NCBI GenBank assembly: GCA_001599355.1 | Contig: BCGQ01000009.1 | Location: 186,001-250,000 of the forward strand | Origin: Nakazawaea peltata | Taxonomy: Eukaryota > Ascomycota > Pichiomycetes > Alaninales > Pachysolenaceae | Length of the DNA: 64,000 nt | Direction: 5' to 3' | In this document: in pieces, positions 23,060 to 33,178 of the stretch | Numbering within the stretch: position 1 is the stretch's first letter | How the letters are laid out: every line of letters starts with the position of its first letter | Notes under the pieces: generated by a model | Seen by the model: the letters and a program-made list of their open reading frames with translations, nothing else | What the model was told of the DNA's origin: nothing | Databases searched by the model: none | Made by a program: the position numbers and the translations under genes

Positions 23060-23503
23060 ATGGCGAGTCTTAAAAGTTTCAACGAGAGTAAGTACTGATT
23101 TGATTCTGTGAAGTTATCCCATACTAACATTGATAGAACTCGTGAAAGTTATCACCACTGATGGACGTCTTTTTATAGTGAGTATTAGTCGAGCCAGTAG
23201 CTACTGAAGGCCAGTAGCTACTGAAAGCTAGTGACCAGTTGACCCAGCAGCCACTGAAGCACCAATACTAACCTTTAGGGAACCTTACGAGGATACGACA
23301 ACAATACCAATGTGATATTATCATCAGCCAAAGAACGTGTATTCGATGAAGAAGAAGAAACAGAAGAAATCGACTTAGGATTGTACGTGATAAGAGGAGA
23401 TAACGTGGTTTGTGTTGGAGTGGTGGATGAAGAAGAGGAACGTTCAATTAATTGGCTAGAACGACATGGTGTTCAATTGAAGGATACCAAGAATCCGATC
23501 TGA
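23060..23503 (+). CDS. LSM8: U6 snRNA-associated Sm-like protein Lsm8 (two introns)
   Basis: Exons 23060-23087, 23137-23177 and 23279-23503 join to 97 residues. Introns: 23088-23136 (GTAAGT, TACTAAC at 23122) and 23178-23278 (GTGAGT, TACTAAC at 23266, only six bases before the AG end). Lsm8 defines the nuclear Lsm2-8 ring that binds the U6 snRNA 3' end. The spliced protein reads KLVKVITTDGRLFIGTLRGYD (Sm1) then GLYVIRGDNVVCVG (Sm2), matching the animal and fungal LSM8 consensus. Splice junctions restore frame at each join and no intron retention gives the Sm1 motif, so the model is firm. Intron 2 contains a duplicated palindromic segment (see repeat entry). Confidence 0.93.
23194..23228. repeat. 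duplicated palindrome inside LSM8 intron 2
   Basis: CCAGTAGCTACTGAA occurs twice in tandem (17-base period), each containing the palindrome AGTAGCTACT, followed by two diverged copies (GCTAGTGACCAGT, CAGCAGCCACTGAAG). The copies can fold as hairpins and would bring the intron's 5' splice site and its late branch point closer. Confidence 0.65.
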
Positions 23504-23537
23504 AAAAAAACGAATTGCATTTATTTTATACATAGAT

Positions 23538-24206
23538 TTAAGATGACTTAACGGTAGGAATCCCATGTAGTTTCATTTTGACGGCGAGTTCCAAAAGATA
23601 ATCGATGGCTTCGTTGTAGATTTTGGCTTTCCATACATTCTCACCCCAAACGTGGATTCCATGACGTCTTACAAGGACAGCAGGAGCAGACGGATATTTC
23701 TTTAATGTTTCTTGGAGAGTTTCGGTCAACTCTTCCTCACGTTCGGTATTTTCCACTATCGGAATGACCAATTTGTCTGTATTTTTCAAGTACCCTGGCA
23801 GGGTGATACGAGGGATCAGCTTGATCTGTTCGATGTCCGAAATCTCAAACACGTCATCGTATAATAATGTGACCATCACAGCAGCCTGTGAATGTGTATG
23901 AATGACGGCACCGGCGTCTCTCAAATCATAAGCACTTAAAAATAATGGTGTGCACAGTGAAGGTTTCAACAGAGGTGGGACACGGAGGTATTCTCTTGAT
24001 TTCAATGACATCACAAACATGTTCTCAGGTTGCATTCTTTCTTTCTGTACTCCACTAGGAGCAAAATAAGCCAAATCCCCATCTCTTACCGAGACTCCTC
24101 CACCTGTCCCAGTACACCATCCATTATCGTAGAAGGTACGACAAAGTTCGCAGATGATATTGGCGGGATGAGCTGGGTCTTGAGATTTGATGAGATCTTC
24201 GCACAT
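23538..24206 (-). CDS. MDE1: methylthioribulose-1-phosphate dehydratase Mde1
   Basis: A 222-residue class II aldolase-like enzyme of the methionine salvage pathway; it dehydrates 5-methylthioribulose-1-phosphate in the cytosol. Motifs: HPAN[10 protein letters not shown], [20 protein letters not shown] (substrate loop), [21 protein letters not shown] with the metal-binding His pair, and [10 protein letters not shown] with the third His. Length fits the yeast protein (244). Start ATG 24206 gives the family N terminus. Only 35 bases separate its stop from the LSM8 stop (convergent). Confidence 0.94.
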   Translation of the reverse strand: MCEDLIKSQDPAHPANIICELCRTFYDNGWCTGTGGGVSVRDGDLAYFAPSGVQKERMQPENMFVMSLKSREYLRVPPLLKPSLCTPLFLSAYDLRDAGAVIHTHSQAAVMVTLLYDDVFEISDIEQIKLIPRITLPGYLKNTDKLVIPIVENTEREEELTETLQETLKKYPSAPAVLVRRHGIHVWGENVWKAKIYNEAIDYLLELAVKMKLHGIPTVKSS

Positions 24207-24788
24207 GACAATGAATTAGGGAGGGATATGAAGGGGGCTGTGAAGTAGTGAGGACTGTGAAAGTGTAGGTAGGAAATTGACCGGGTTATCAATTGGCGGT
24301 TGTCAATACAATTTGTTCTGAGAGAACGTGCTAAGGAAAACCACAGGGAAACCACAGGAAAATCACAGGGAAAACTACAAGAGAAATGTATGGAGAACTG
24401 TGTGAAAAGTTAGAAAATGTGTAGAAAGGGGAGTAAAGTGAGAATTAGATGAGCATTTTACGATATTTGTAGGGAAAGCGGAGCACAATATTAAATATGA
24501 AGGAAAAATTGTAGGGAAAATATTAGGGTGATTTAACGAGGAAATTGGGGGTAAATTAGGGGTGATAGGCAGGGTCTCCTCAATGAAAGGTAATAGAATG
24601 TATACTAGTTCTATATAGTATTCACTACAGCCTGACATGGTCTTCTAATTTTACAACTACCGACCCTACCAACCCACCAACTACAATATTTAATATAAAT
24701 AATGCAAATAATGCAATGCTATGTAAATTACTATCCTTAAGTCTAGTACCAGATCATCTGATATACAACTCTACCAGCCCCTAATTCA
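24207..24788. promoter_or_regulatory. MDE1 upstream / DNA2 downstream region
   Basis: 582 bases without a gene. Three CACAGGGAAA-like units (24341-24378) lie about 140-170 bases before the MDE1 ATG; they only weakly resemble the Met31/32 core CTGTGG on the other strand, which would suit a sulfur gene. The rest is AT-rich with scattered GGGAAAAT words. No promoter element is certain. Confidence 0.4.
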
Positions 24789-27700
24789 TCATTCCAACAT
24801 CTCTGAAATAATATTCCTCGTAATTGGTCTAGAACGAAGAAGAGCAGAATCTTTTACCGGTCCCTTAGTCTTCCCCGGACTACCACCATCAAGGAAGACA
24901 TTATAAACTTGGTCACTTCCAGGTCCAAGATTAACCATCCAACCTCTATTTTCAATGATCGACATAAAGGCTTGAAGAGTCTTCAAATTATTCATAGTCC
25001 GTTTACTACCGAGAATTATAAGTTTAGACCGTGCCCTTGTGATGGCTACATTGATTCTCCGCCATTCTTTCAAAAGATCTCCCACACTATTATGATCATT
25101 CGATCTAACCATCGAGATCACAACACAGTCTTTATCTCTACCTTGGAACTGATCAGCAGTGAGGATTTCGACCTTATTACAAAGAGCGAGTTTACGATGG
25201 AGAAGTCTCAATTGAGCTCTGTACAAAGACATCACTCCAATTGAGTCCTCTTCCACTCCACAATGAATAAGCAGTTGAACTACTTGACGCACAAGCTCGG
25301 CCTCTGTATCGTTTTGGATCTTCTCTCCCACCAGACGTTCATAAGCTGGCATATTATCATGATTGAGAAAGATTACACGATTATTAGGCTCGAAAACATG
25401 TTTGAGCCATTGAATCAGGTCCGGTGCCTCACTCTTCACCAAATCTACCAACTTCTCAGGATGCGGAATTGAAAGAGTCTGTTTAGCTACTTCTTCAGTA
25501 CCACATTTCAACTTCCCCTCATAAATTAATGTGTTCGATAAAAGCATAATATCAGCACACATCCGGTACTGATAACTCAAATCAACCACAGATTCTGGAT
25601 ACTTCTCACTTAAAGTCATGAATAACGATTTATCAAGGCCTCCCTGTCTAGCTTCAGGACTCACAACAAGCGGAGGAAGCTGATAATGATCACCCACCAA
25701 AATAAATTTCTCACAAAATCTCAACGGTCCAAGACAAATCGGCATCAGTACTTGTGACAGCTCGTCAATAATACAATAATCAAAGTTTTTCCGATGATTG
25801 AATACCACATCATTGATTCCCAAGCATGTCGTAGCCACAATTTGTGAATCAATGTACACTTTTTGGAAATCTTCTAATGATTTAATAGTGATCGAGCCAT
25901 CTACTCCCGAATTTGGTACGTATTTCTTAACCTCTGGGTGAACTCTGGACAGATATCCTGTTCTAAGGATAGCAAAATCATCTTTCAATAACTTAATAAG
26001 AATATTATCGACAGCAGAATGAGTATATGATGCCAATAACACACTCTTCCCATTGGAGACCAAGAATCGAATGATCTGAGCAATGGCTGTAGTCTTTCCC
26101 GTTCCTGGCATCCCCAAAATCAAACTATAATCTCTTGTCCGTAACACTTTATCGAAAGCATTGATCTGGTCACTGTTAAAATGTGAATCCTGCGGTAAGG
26201 TGTATGGAAGAGGAGTCCTGGTGTATCGTGGAGGGAGTAAATCGACAATCATTTTACGTCTCAATGAATCTCCTGTATGAGGCAAGAATAGATTCAATAA
26301 ATTGTAACGAGCCAATGCCAATCCATGGAACATCTCATCTTTATCAATTCTGTATGACCGGGTCTTACTTTGGGTCTGAATTAACTTCTCAGTATCATTT
26401 GAAGCGTGTAAGACACTCTCGAATGTCTGATTATTGGTCTCGTTAAAGTCGGGAAGTTTCACGAACGAGTTGATTATTCTTCTATCCGTGGTTATCGTGA
26501 TAAATGATGGTCTAATGGCTACGACCCACCCAGAACTCAATGCAAAATGTCCATCCTCATCACTGATTATAATACGGTCGTTCCTTGAAAGTTGTGAGTT
26601 CTGTAATGAGTCGGCATCGTCAGTAGTAGCCACACTTCTTTCTAATGTATATCTGAACTTGGAGCCTTCTTCTAACGAGTCTACAATCTTCAAGTTTCCA
26701 ATAGCTTTCCCTCCCATTTTCTCTCTTTCAAGTGAAGTCTTTGTCCATAATTCCTTCTTTAATGCATTTGTAACTGACTCTTCCTTAGTGATCAAAGTGT
26801 CCCAATAATTGAAGAAATCTTTGTACTTTTGATTACCGTCTATCTCCTTGACTATCGACTCATACAATCCGCTTTTCAATTTACTATCTTCGGCAGTACC
26901 ATCTTCTACCAAATTGTTCAATGCCATACAAGGTATCAAAGCGAAACATTGATCACATTTACTCTGCTGGAGTAATGGAGGTAATGCTCTGTTATCATCA
27001 CGTAAGAACAGCGACATGCGGTTCCTAACATTCACTAAGAGTTTCAAATCTGTCTCGTTGATAGGATGTTTCTTCATCTCCCGCAACTTCGAATACAAGA
27101 GGAAGAAGAATTTGCTGTCCACATCATATCTCTCCTTCACAAGTAATGTATATAATGAAGTTTGAGCTCTGTGTTGTAAATGCTCACGACCTCCAGTTTT
27201 GATCTCAAGAGGTGTAACGAAGCGACCATTAAAGTCGGAGTCGCGGACTGCTGCCTCAACAGTAACATCAATTAACCCTCGGATACCATACATGGGAGAC
27301 CAAATGTATTCCTCTACGTCTAAAGTCTTGGAAACTGCCACCATACTATTGGAACTGGAACCTTGAGAAGGAATGCTAGTCTTAGGAGTATTTGACACGA
27401 AATTGAAAAACCATGTCTGTACATATGGGATATGTTTGACAACTTCTTCTTTGACCGATTGTTTAGTCTCATTCATACTGAATATATCAAGTAAATGATG
27501 GTCCAATTGGGACTCTACAAGCTCTCCAATGAACTCAGTAGTGCAATTTCCCTCTGCCAAACATGATTGGAATACGGTATGGACAATATTACCTACAATC
27601 AACGGGACAGAACATTCTCCTGGGAAGGCAAGACGGGCATTAAGTACCGCTTTTCTCTCACACAAAAGAGACTCTCCTACAGCCGTAGCGGAGATCATAA

Positions 27701-29072
27701 AATCGGGGTTCCAGACCAACAAATTGTTAACCAGGTCGACAATGCGTGGATTAGTTCCTATAATATGGATGACATCGTTTGTAGAAAATTCCAAGGTCTC
27801 CCACAAGTCACGGACAATGATTTTCTGGGTAGCCGAATCTTCTGTTAGTACTGTAAGGATCTTTTGAGGAAGAGAACGACCATTCTTGGTATATTTACAC
27901 TTGAGGATCTCCAAAATCTGGAATCGATGGAAATTGGGTTTCTTGATTGCCGATTTGGCTTTATTGGATGTATCTTCTGGTCTGGATTCGGCGAAATTTG
28001 CATGCCCAGTCAGTGCTTTCTTGAAAATGGCCGCATTGTTGAGATCGGACTTGACAAGATCTTGAGTATTTTGAGCTAAAGGTTTCTTCTGAGTCATCTG
28101 TATGAGAAGATTATCGAGACCGTCATCTGAGAATGAGTCGTCTTCTTCCTCGTCTTCGACTGGCAGAGTCAGTTTTCTCAATGGCTGATCTTGTCTTTGA
28201 GTAGTACTCGAACTCTTCGCTACGATATTATCCAACTCATCCATATCCAAATCATCATCGAAATCCTCCGAAAGCTCGTCTAAAATATCTTGATTCTTGA
28301 GCTCAATCTGAGCTACAGTCTTAGATTTGGTAAAAAGCAGCGAGATATTCTCCAATTCACTGCTCATTTCATCATCAAAGTCATCCAAATCCATATTCTC
28401 TTTCAGAGATTCGGTCTTGAAACTATTCCCCACAAGATCTAGAAGCTTATTGATGTCACGATGAGATTGAGAAGTACTGCCCTGACTTCGTACCGAAGTG
28501 GTCTTTGTTTTCAAGCTATTTACACGCGTCGGTTGAAGAATACCAGTTGATTTGGCCCTATGAAGTGTCGGTGAAGTGTCAGAGGCCTGCTTTGGATCAA
28601 TTCTAGAAGAGTCTGGAGTCTGTGATTGAAGATTGTCCAATGTGGTGTTATATTTCTTCAAGAAAAGAGCCAATGGATCGGTATCTGTCTTAGTATCGAC
28701 TAATGGGGATGATGGCAGTTGCTGGGGGATCTTTTTCTGTTTTTGTCCATTGGTATTAGGGGTCATCTCCCAAAAAACGCGATCATCTAACAGATTTGGG
28801 GGGTCAGATGAGTTAAGGTGGCGTTTTCTAGGTGTACGACGATGCAATTTTGGTGTAGAAGTCTGTTTGGTGGTCTTAGGAGGCACAGAGTCAAGCGCCG
28901 TGCTCAGCAACGTGCTCAGCGCCGCCACCAGACCCGACCCCAGCACCCCGGTAACCTCCCCTTTATCCCCCCTACCCCTTTTGCGAGAACCCACAAAACT
29001 AGGTGTAATAGTTGGACCCAACGAATAAATCCGTTTAGTCCGACTAATACGTGGCTTGGTGTCCTCCTTCAT
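24789..29072 (-). CDS. DNA2: Dna2 nuclease-helicase
   Basis: A 1427-residue protein (yeast 1522). Dna2 cleaves long 5' flaps in Okazaki-fragment maturation and resects double-strand breaks with Sgs1. The first 350 residues are disordered and basic/acidic, with a TxxF-type region expected to bind RPA. The RecB-family nuclease domain covers about 440-720, with Cys ligands of the 4Fe-4S cluster (CERKA, then C-x2-C-x5-C in KCDQCFALIPC) and the catalytic EIKTGG. The C-terminal SF1B helicase has GMPGTGKTT (about 985), the DE-x-SQ Walker B box with CTG at 25758-25760 for the family Ala, GDHYQLPP, QYRM, TADQFQGRDKD and VAITRAR. The frame is open throughout and starts at ATG 29072. Confidence 0.97.
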   Translation of the reverse strand: MKEDTKPRISRTKRIYSLGPTITPSFVGSRKRGRGDKGEVTGVLGSGLVAALSTLLSTALDSVPPKTTKQTSTPKLHRRTPRKRHLNSSDPPNLLDDRVFWEMTPNTNGQKQKKIPQQLPSSPLVDTKTDTDPLALFLKKYNTTLDNLQSQTPDSSRIDPKQASDTSPTLHRAKSTGILQPTRVNSLKTKTTSVRSQGSTSQSHRDINKLLDLVGNSFKTESLKENMDLDDFDDEMSSELENISLLFTKSKTVAQIELKNQDILDELSEDFDDDLDMDELDNIVAKSSSTTQRQDQPLRKLTLPVEDEEEDDSFSDDGLDNLLIQMTQKKPLAQNTQDLVKSDLNNAAIFKKALTGHANFAESRPEDTSNKAKSAIKKPNFHRFQILEILKCKYTKNGRSLPQKILTVLTEDSATQKIIVRDLWETLEFSTNDVIHIIGTNPRIVDLVNNLLVWNPDFMISATAVGESLLCERKAVLNARLAFPGECSVPLIVGNIVHTVFQSCLAEGNCTTEFIGELVESQLDHHLLDIFSMNETKQSVKEEVVKHIPYVQTWFFNFVSNTPKTSIPSQGSSSNSMVAVSKTLDVEEYIWSPMYGIRGLIDVTVEAAVRDSDFNGRFVTPLEIKTGGREHLQHRAQTSLYTLLVKERYDVDSKFFFLLYSKLREMKKHPINETDLKLLVNVRNRMSLFLRDDNRALPPLLQQSKCDQCFALIPCMALNNLVEDGTAEDSKLKSGLYESIVKEIDGNQKYKDFFNYWDTLITKEESVTNALKKELWTKTSLEREKMGGKAIGNLKIVDSLEEGSKFRYTLERSVATTDDADSLQNSQLSRNDRIIISDEDGHFALSSGWVVAIRPSFITITTDRRIINSFVKLPDFNETNNQTFESVLHASNDTEKLIQTQSKTRSYRIDKDEMFHGLALARYNLLNLFLPHTGDSLRRKMIVDLLPPRYTRTPLPYTLPQDSHFNSDQINAFDKVLRTRDYSLILGMPGTGKTTAIAQIIRFLVSNGKSVLLASYTHSAVDNILIKLLKDDFAILRTGYLSRVHPEVKKYVPNSGVDGSITIKSLEDFQKVYIDSQIVATTCLGINDVVFNHRKNFDYCIIDELSQVLMPICLGPLRFCEKFILVGDHYQLPPLVVSPEARQGGLDKSLFMTLSEKYPESVVDLSYQYRMCADIMLLSNTLIYEGKLKCGTEEVAKQTLSIPHPEKLVDLVKSEAPDLIQWLKHVFEPNNRVIFLNHDNMPAYERLVGEKIQNDTEAELVRQVVQLLIHCGVEEDSIGVMSLYRAQLRLLHRKLALCNKVEILTADQFQGRDKDCVVISMVRSNDHNSVGDLLKEWRRINVAITRARSKLIILGSKRTMNNLKTLQAFMSIIENRGWMVNLGPGSDQVYNVFLDGGSPGKTKGPVKDSALLRSRPITRNIISEMLE

Positions 29073-29586
29073 TCTGTCTTCGCCCTGAAGAATAGTACGA
29101 ATGGTTGTAGCCTTGTGGTGTAGTGAAGCGTTAAGTGATGTCTTTATAGTTAAGCGCCGTTAGATCAAGACGCGCCGAAGGCGATTTCTGGATTTCCTTG
29201 ATAGGAAATACTGGATTGGGAAGGTGGAGATGTTGTTTTCCTTATCAGGTGTTTCCGGAAATGGAAGTTAAAATTTTTCACTTATTTGTAAGCAGATCGA
29301 GGAATGAGCGGGATGCGCTGAGGCCTGCGCTAGAAATTTGTTAGCAAATTTTGCTAACAAATTTTGCTAGGAAACTTTGTATGGGAATTTTTTGTAGGAA
29401 TTTTTTGTAGGAATTTTTTTTTGTATGGGAATTTTTTGCTAGGAAAATTTTGAGTTGATGAGAAGAGTTGAAGAGTTGAAGTGTTGGAGAGACTGAAGAG
29501 TTGTAAGTCAAACAGTTAGGTGGAGTAGTCAAGTGAATCTGATAATCATAGCATCTGAAACTGATCTGATCACTAGTTAAATCCCC
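29073..29586. promoter_or_regulatory. DNA2-RET1 divergent promoter
   Basis: 514 bases. TTTCCTTGATAGGAAA (29193-29208) is a perfect palindromic Mcm1/ECB site; TTTTCCTTATCAGG follows at 29237-29249. TTAAGCGCC lies at 29150 and ACGCGC at 29170 (near-MCB). AAAATTTTTCA (29270-29280) is RRPE-like and faces RET1. An A/T repeat array follows at 29336-29450. Confidence 0.55.
29336..29450. repeat. A/T-rich repeat array before RET1
   Basis: Begins with the palindrome TTAGCAAATTTTGCTAA, then a second CAAATTTTGCTAGGAAA, then four units of the form GGGAATTTTTTGTA / AGGAATTTTTTGTA, ending with TTTTTTGCTAGGAAAATTT. Units are 13-22 bases, partly identical, and end about 140 bases before the RET1 ATG. Could be a nucleosome-free A/T element or simple slippage product. 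Confidence 0.7.
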
Positions 29587-32500
29587 ATGACTGTAGACGG
29601 AAAATCAGATATGCATTGGAGCTCTGACTCCAGGGCTAAAAGAGCCAAATTCAATGGCGCCGATGACGCCTTTGATGAGTTGATGCAACCGATATATAAA
29701 GGGAAATCTCTTACAGATTCGATCGATACCGCAGAAGACAAATGGAATTTATTACCGGCTTTCCTCAAAGTCAAAGGTTTGGTCAAACAGCACTTGGATT
29801 CTTTCAACTATTTCGTCGATGTCGATTTAAAGAAGATCATCAAGGCTAATGAAAAGGTATTGAGTGACGTTGATCCGGAGTTTTACTTGAAATATTTGGA
29901 TATTAGAGTCGGATACAAGTCCACGTCCAAAACACTGCATAAAGAAGTCATCTTACCTCCTCATGAGTGTAGATTAAGAGACTTGACTTACTCTGCTCCA
30001 ATCTATGTCGATGTAGAGTATACGAGGGGAAGAAAGATCATTATGCATAAGGATTTGGAGATCGGAAGAATGCCTATTATGTTGAGATCGAACAAATGTA
30101 TTCTTGCGGGACAATCTGAAGAAGAAATGGCTCGTTTGGAGGAATGTCCATTGGATCCAGGTGGATATTTCATCGTTAATGGTACTGAAAAGGTGATTTT
30201 GGTCCAAGAACAATTGAGTAAGAACAGAATTATCGTTGAAGCCGATGAAAAGAAACAGATCGTTCAAGCTTCGGTCACCTCCTCGACTCATGAACGTAAA
30301 TCCAAAACTTATGTGGTCACCAAGCATGATAAAATTTATTTGAAACATAACTCGATCACCGAAGATATCCCGATCGTGGTAGTATTAAAAGCGGCTGGAA
30401 TCATCTCTGATTTGGAGATTATGCAACTTGTATGTGGAGACGACTCGGTATATCAAGATATTTTCGTAGTCAACTTTGAAGAACTGGCCTCTCTTGGCAT
30501 CTACACCCAACAACAACTGTTGGAATACATTGGACTCCGTGTCAAAACGATGCGTAGAATGAATGCTCCAAGATTGTCGGTTTTGCAAGAAGGTATCGAG
30601 CTGATCGCTACAACGGTCATTGCACACATCACCGTTGATGGGTTGGATTTCAGGGAAAAGCTGCTTTATATAGCCATGATGACCAGAAGAGTTATTATGC
30701 TGATGAATAATCCAAAGATGGTCGATGACAGAGATTATGTTGGTAATAAGAGATTGGAGTTGGCCGGACAGTTGATGTCTTTGTTGTTTGAAGATTTGTT
30801 CAAGAAGTTCAACTCCGATTTTAAGGCCAATATCGATAAGATTTTGAAGAAACCTAACAGAGCTAGTGAGTTTGATGCTTTATTAAGTATTAATATCCAT
30901 TCTAATAATATTACTACGGGTATCAACCGTGCTATCTCGACTGGAAATTGGTCTTTGAAGAGATTCAAGATGGAAAGAGCCGGTGTCACTCATGTTTTAT
31001 CGAGATTATCTTACATTTCAGCTTTGGGAATGATGACTCGTATTTCTTCTCAATTTGAGAAATCTCGTAAAGTCAGTGGTCCAAGAGCTTTACAACCTTC
31101 TCAATTCGGTATGTTATGTACTTCCGATACTCCTGAAGGTGAAGCATGCGGTTTGGTTAAGAATTTACTGTTAATGACCCATATCACTACCGATGATGAG
31201 GAAGATCCGATCCGTGAACTTTGTTATATTTTAGGAGCCGAAGATATTAGTATTGTAGACAGTGGATTATTGCATAAACCAGGTACTTTTGGGGTTTATG
31301 TCAACGGTACAATTATCGGAGTAACTCGTTTCCCTTCGAAATTCGTCACTAGTTTCAGAAACCTTAGAAGAAGTGGTAAAGTGTCGGCCTTTATTTCGAT
31401 TTACCAAAATGTCCATCAAGCTCTGGTTCATATTGCCACTGATGGAGGTAGAATTTGTAGACCGGCTATTATTGTAAATGATGGAGTCTCTAGAGTCACC
31501 GCAGCCAGTCTCTTGAAATTGAAAACAGGAGAATGGCAATTCGATGACTTCTTACGTAACGGATTAGTCGAGTATTTAGACGTAAATGAGGAAAATGATT
31601 CGTATATTGCTCTTTATGAGAATGAGATCACTAAAGATACGACTCATTTGGAAATCGAGCCATTCACGGTACTTGGTGCTGTAGCAGGTTTGATTCCATA
31701 TCCTCACCATAACCAATCGCCTAGAAACACTTATCAATGTGCCATGGGTAAGCAACTGATCGGTGCAATTGGTTATAACCAGTTCCGTAGAATTGATACT
31801 TTGCTCTACCTTATGGTTTATCCACAACAACCTATGGTTAAGACCAAAACTATCGAGTTAATCGACTATGACAAGTTACCGGCTGGACAGAATGCCACAG
31901 TTCTGGTCATGTCTTACTCTGGTTACGATATCGAAGATGCTTTGGTCTTGAACAAAGCCTCTATCGATAGAGGTTTCGGCCGTTGCCAAGTCTTAAGGAA
32001 AAATACCACTGTGTTAAAGAGGTATCCTAACCATTCCAAGGACATTGTGGCAGGAATGAGAGTCGATGAGAATAATGAGCCTATTTATCAACATCTGTCT
32101 CTTGGGCCTGATGGGTTAGGAGAAGTCGGTATGAAGGTTGATAATGGTCAAGTTTATATCAACAAATGTGTGCCTACTAACCTGACTGAGAGTGTTCTTG
32201 GTGGAGGGGGTGCGCAGGGTTCGGTTTCATCCGCTTCTGGTCCTGTAGAGCAACACAGAGAAACACCAGCCGTTTATAGAGCTCCAGAACCAAGTTACAT
32301 CGACCAAGTGATGATGAGTGTCGGAGATAACGACCAACTGTTGATCAAAGTGTTGTTAAGACAAACCAGAAGACCTGAATTGGGTGATAAATTCTCCAGT
32401 AGACATGGACAGAAAGGTGTCTGTGGTATCATTGTTCAGCAAGAGGATTTACCGTTTGATGATAATGGAATTTCTCCTGATATCATTATGAATCCTCATG

Positions 32501-33102
32501 GTTTCCCATCTCGTATGACTGTAGGTAAGATGATCGAGTTAATTAGTGGTAAGGCTGGAGTCTTAGATGGATCCTTACAATATGGAACTTGTTTTGGGGG
32601 TTCCGATTTAGAGGAAATGTCTCAAATTCTTGTAGATAAAGGCTTTAGTTACAGTGGTAAGGATATGTTATATTCTGGTATCACTGGTGAGCTGTTACAA
32701 CTGTATATTTTCTTCGGACCAATTTATTACCAAAAGTTGAAGCATATGGTTTTGGATAAAATGCATGCCAGAGCTCGTGGTCCAAGAGCTGTCTTGACCA
32801 GACAACCTACTGAAGGTCGTTCGAGAGATGGTGGTTTGAGATTGGGAGAAATGGAGAGAGATTGTGTCATTGCTTATGGAGCCTCTCAATTGTTGTTGGA
32901 GAGATTAATGTTGAGTTCTGATCTGTTCGACGTTGATGTTTGTAACGAATGTGGTTTGATGGGTTATAATGGTTGGTGTAATACTTGTAAATCTAGTGAA
33001 CATATCATTGCCATGAAGATCCCATATGCTGCCAAGTTGTTATTCCAGGAATTAATTGCAATGAATATTGCACCAAGATTAAAATTGGCCGATGTCTTTT
33101 AA
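29587..33102 (+). CDS. RET1: RNA polymerase III second-largest subunit C128
   Basis: An 1171-residue protein (yeast 1149). It forms half of the RNA polymerase III active centre, which makes tRNA, 5S rRNA and U6. The N terminus follows Ret1: [43 protein letters not shown]. Fork and hybrid-binding motifs include [46 protein letters not shown] and [15 protein letters not shown]; the zinc ribbon [17 protein letters not shown] lies near residue 1118. Eight or more CTG codons fall at positions that are Ala in yeast Ret1 as I recall it, making this gene the strongest evidence for the altered code. An Ala/Ser/Gly-rich insert near residues 870-890 differs from yeast. Confidence 0.97.
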   Translation: MTVDGKSDMHWSSDSRAKRAKFNGADDAFDELMQPIYKGKSLTDSIDTAEDKWNLLPAFLKVKGLVKQHLDSFNYFVDVDLKKIIKANEKVLSDVDPEFYLKYLDIRVGYKSTSKTLHKEVILPPHECRLRDLTYSAPIYVDVEYTRGRKIIMHKDLEIGRMPIMLRSNKCILAGQSEEEMARLEECPLDPGGYFIVNGTEKVILVQEQLSKNRIIVEADEKKQIVQASVTSSTHERKSKTYVVTKHDKIYLKHNSITEDIPIVVVLKAAGIISDLEIMQLVCGDDSVYQDIFVVNFEELASLGIYTQQQLLEYIGLRVKTMRRMNAPRLSVLQEGIELIATTVIAHITVDGLDFREKLLYIAMMTRRVIMLMNNPKMVDDRDYVGNKRLELAGQLMSLLFEDLFKKFNSDFKANIDKILKKPNRASEFDALLSINIHSNNITTGINRAISTGNWSLKRFKMERAGVTHVLSRLSYISALGMMTRISSQFEKSRKVSGPRALQPSQFGMLCTSDTPEGEACGLVKNLLLMTHITTDDEEDPIRELCYILGAEDISIVDSGLLHKPGTFGVYVNGTIIGVTRFPSKFVTSFRNLRRSGKVSAFISIYQNVHQALVHIATDGGRICRPAIIVNDGVSRVTAASLLKLKTGEWQFDDFLRNGLVEYLDVNEENDSYIALYENEITKDTTHLEIEPFTVLGAVAGLIPYPHHNQSPRNTYQCAMGKQLIGAIGYNQFRRIDTLLYLMVYPQQPMVKTKTIELIDYDKLPAGQNATVLVMSYSGYDIEDALVLNKASIDRGFGRCQVLRKNTTVLKRYPNHSKDIVAGMRVDENNEPIYQHLSLGPDGLGEVGMKVDNGQVYINKCVPTNLTESVLGGGGAQGSVSSASGPVEQHRETPAVYRAPEPSYIDQVMMSVGDNDQLLIKVLLRQTRRPELGDKFSSRHGQKGVCGIIVQQEDLPFDDNGISPDIIMNPHGFPSRMTVGKMIELISGKAGVLDGSLQYGTCFGGSDLEEMSQILVDKGFSYSGKDMLYSGITGELLQLYIFFGPIYYQKLKHMVLDKMHARARGPRAVLTRQPTEGRSRDGGLRLGEMERDCVIAYGASQLLLERLMLSSDLFDVDVCNECGLMGYNGWCNTCKSSEHIIAMKIPYAAKLLFQELIAMNIAPRLKLADVF

Positions 33103-33178
33103 TCATAATTACTTGTAATAGAGAATAAATAAGTATATTAAGTCGTTATGTCGTTAGTAGCTTCAGTAAAGCTGTCTG

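Noticed and set aside
24030-24248. 72-codon frame opposite MDE1
   Set aside because: Antisense to the conserved N-terminal half of MDE1.
29336-29450. Transposon end or LTR
   Set aside because: No terminal repeats, target duplication or coding remnants; only short A/T units. No retroelement or other mobile element was seen anywhere in the window.
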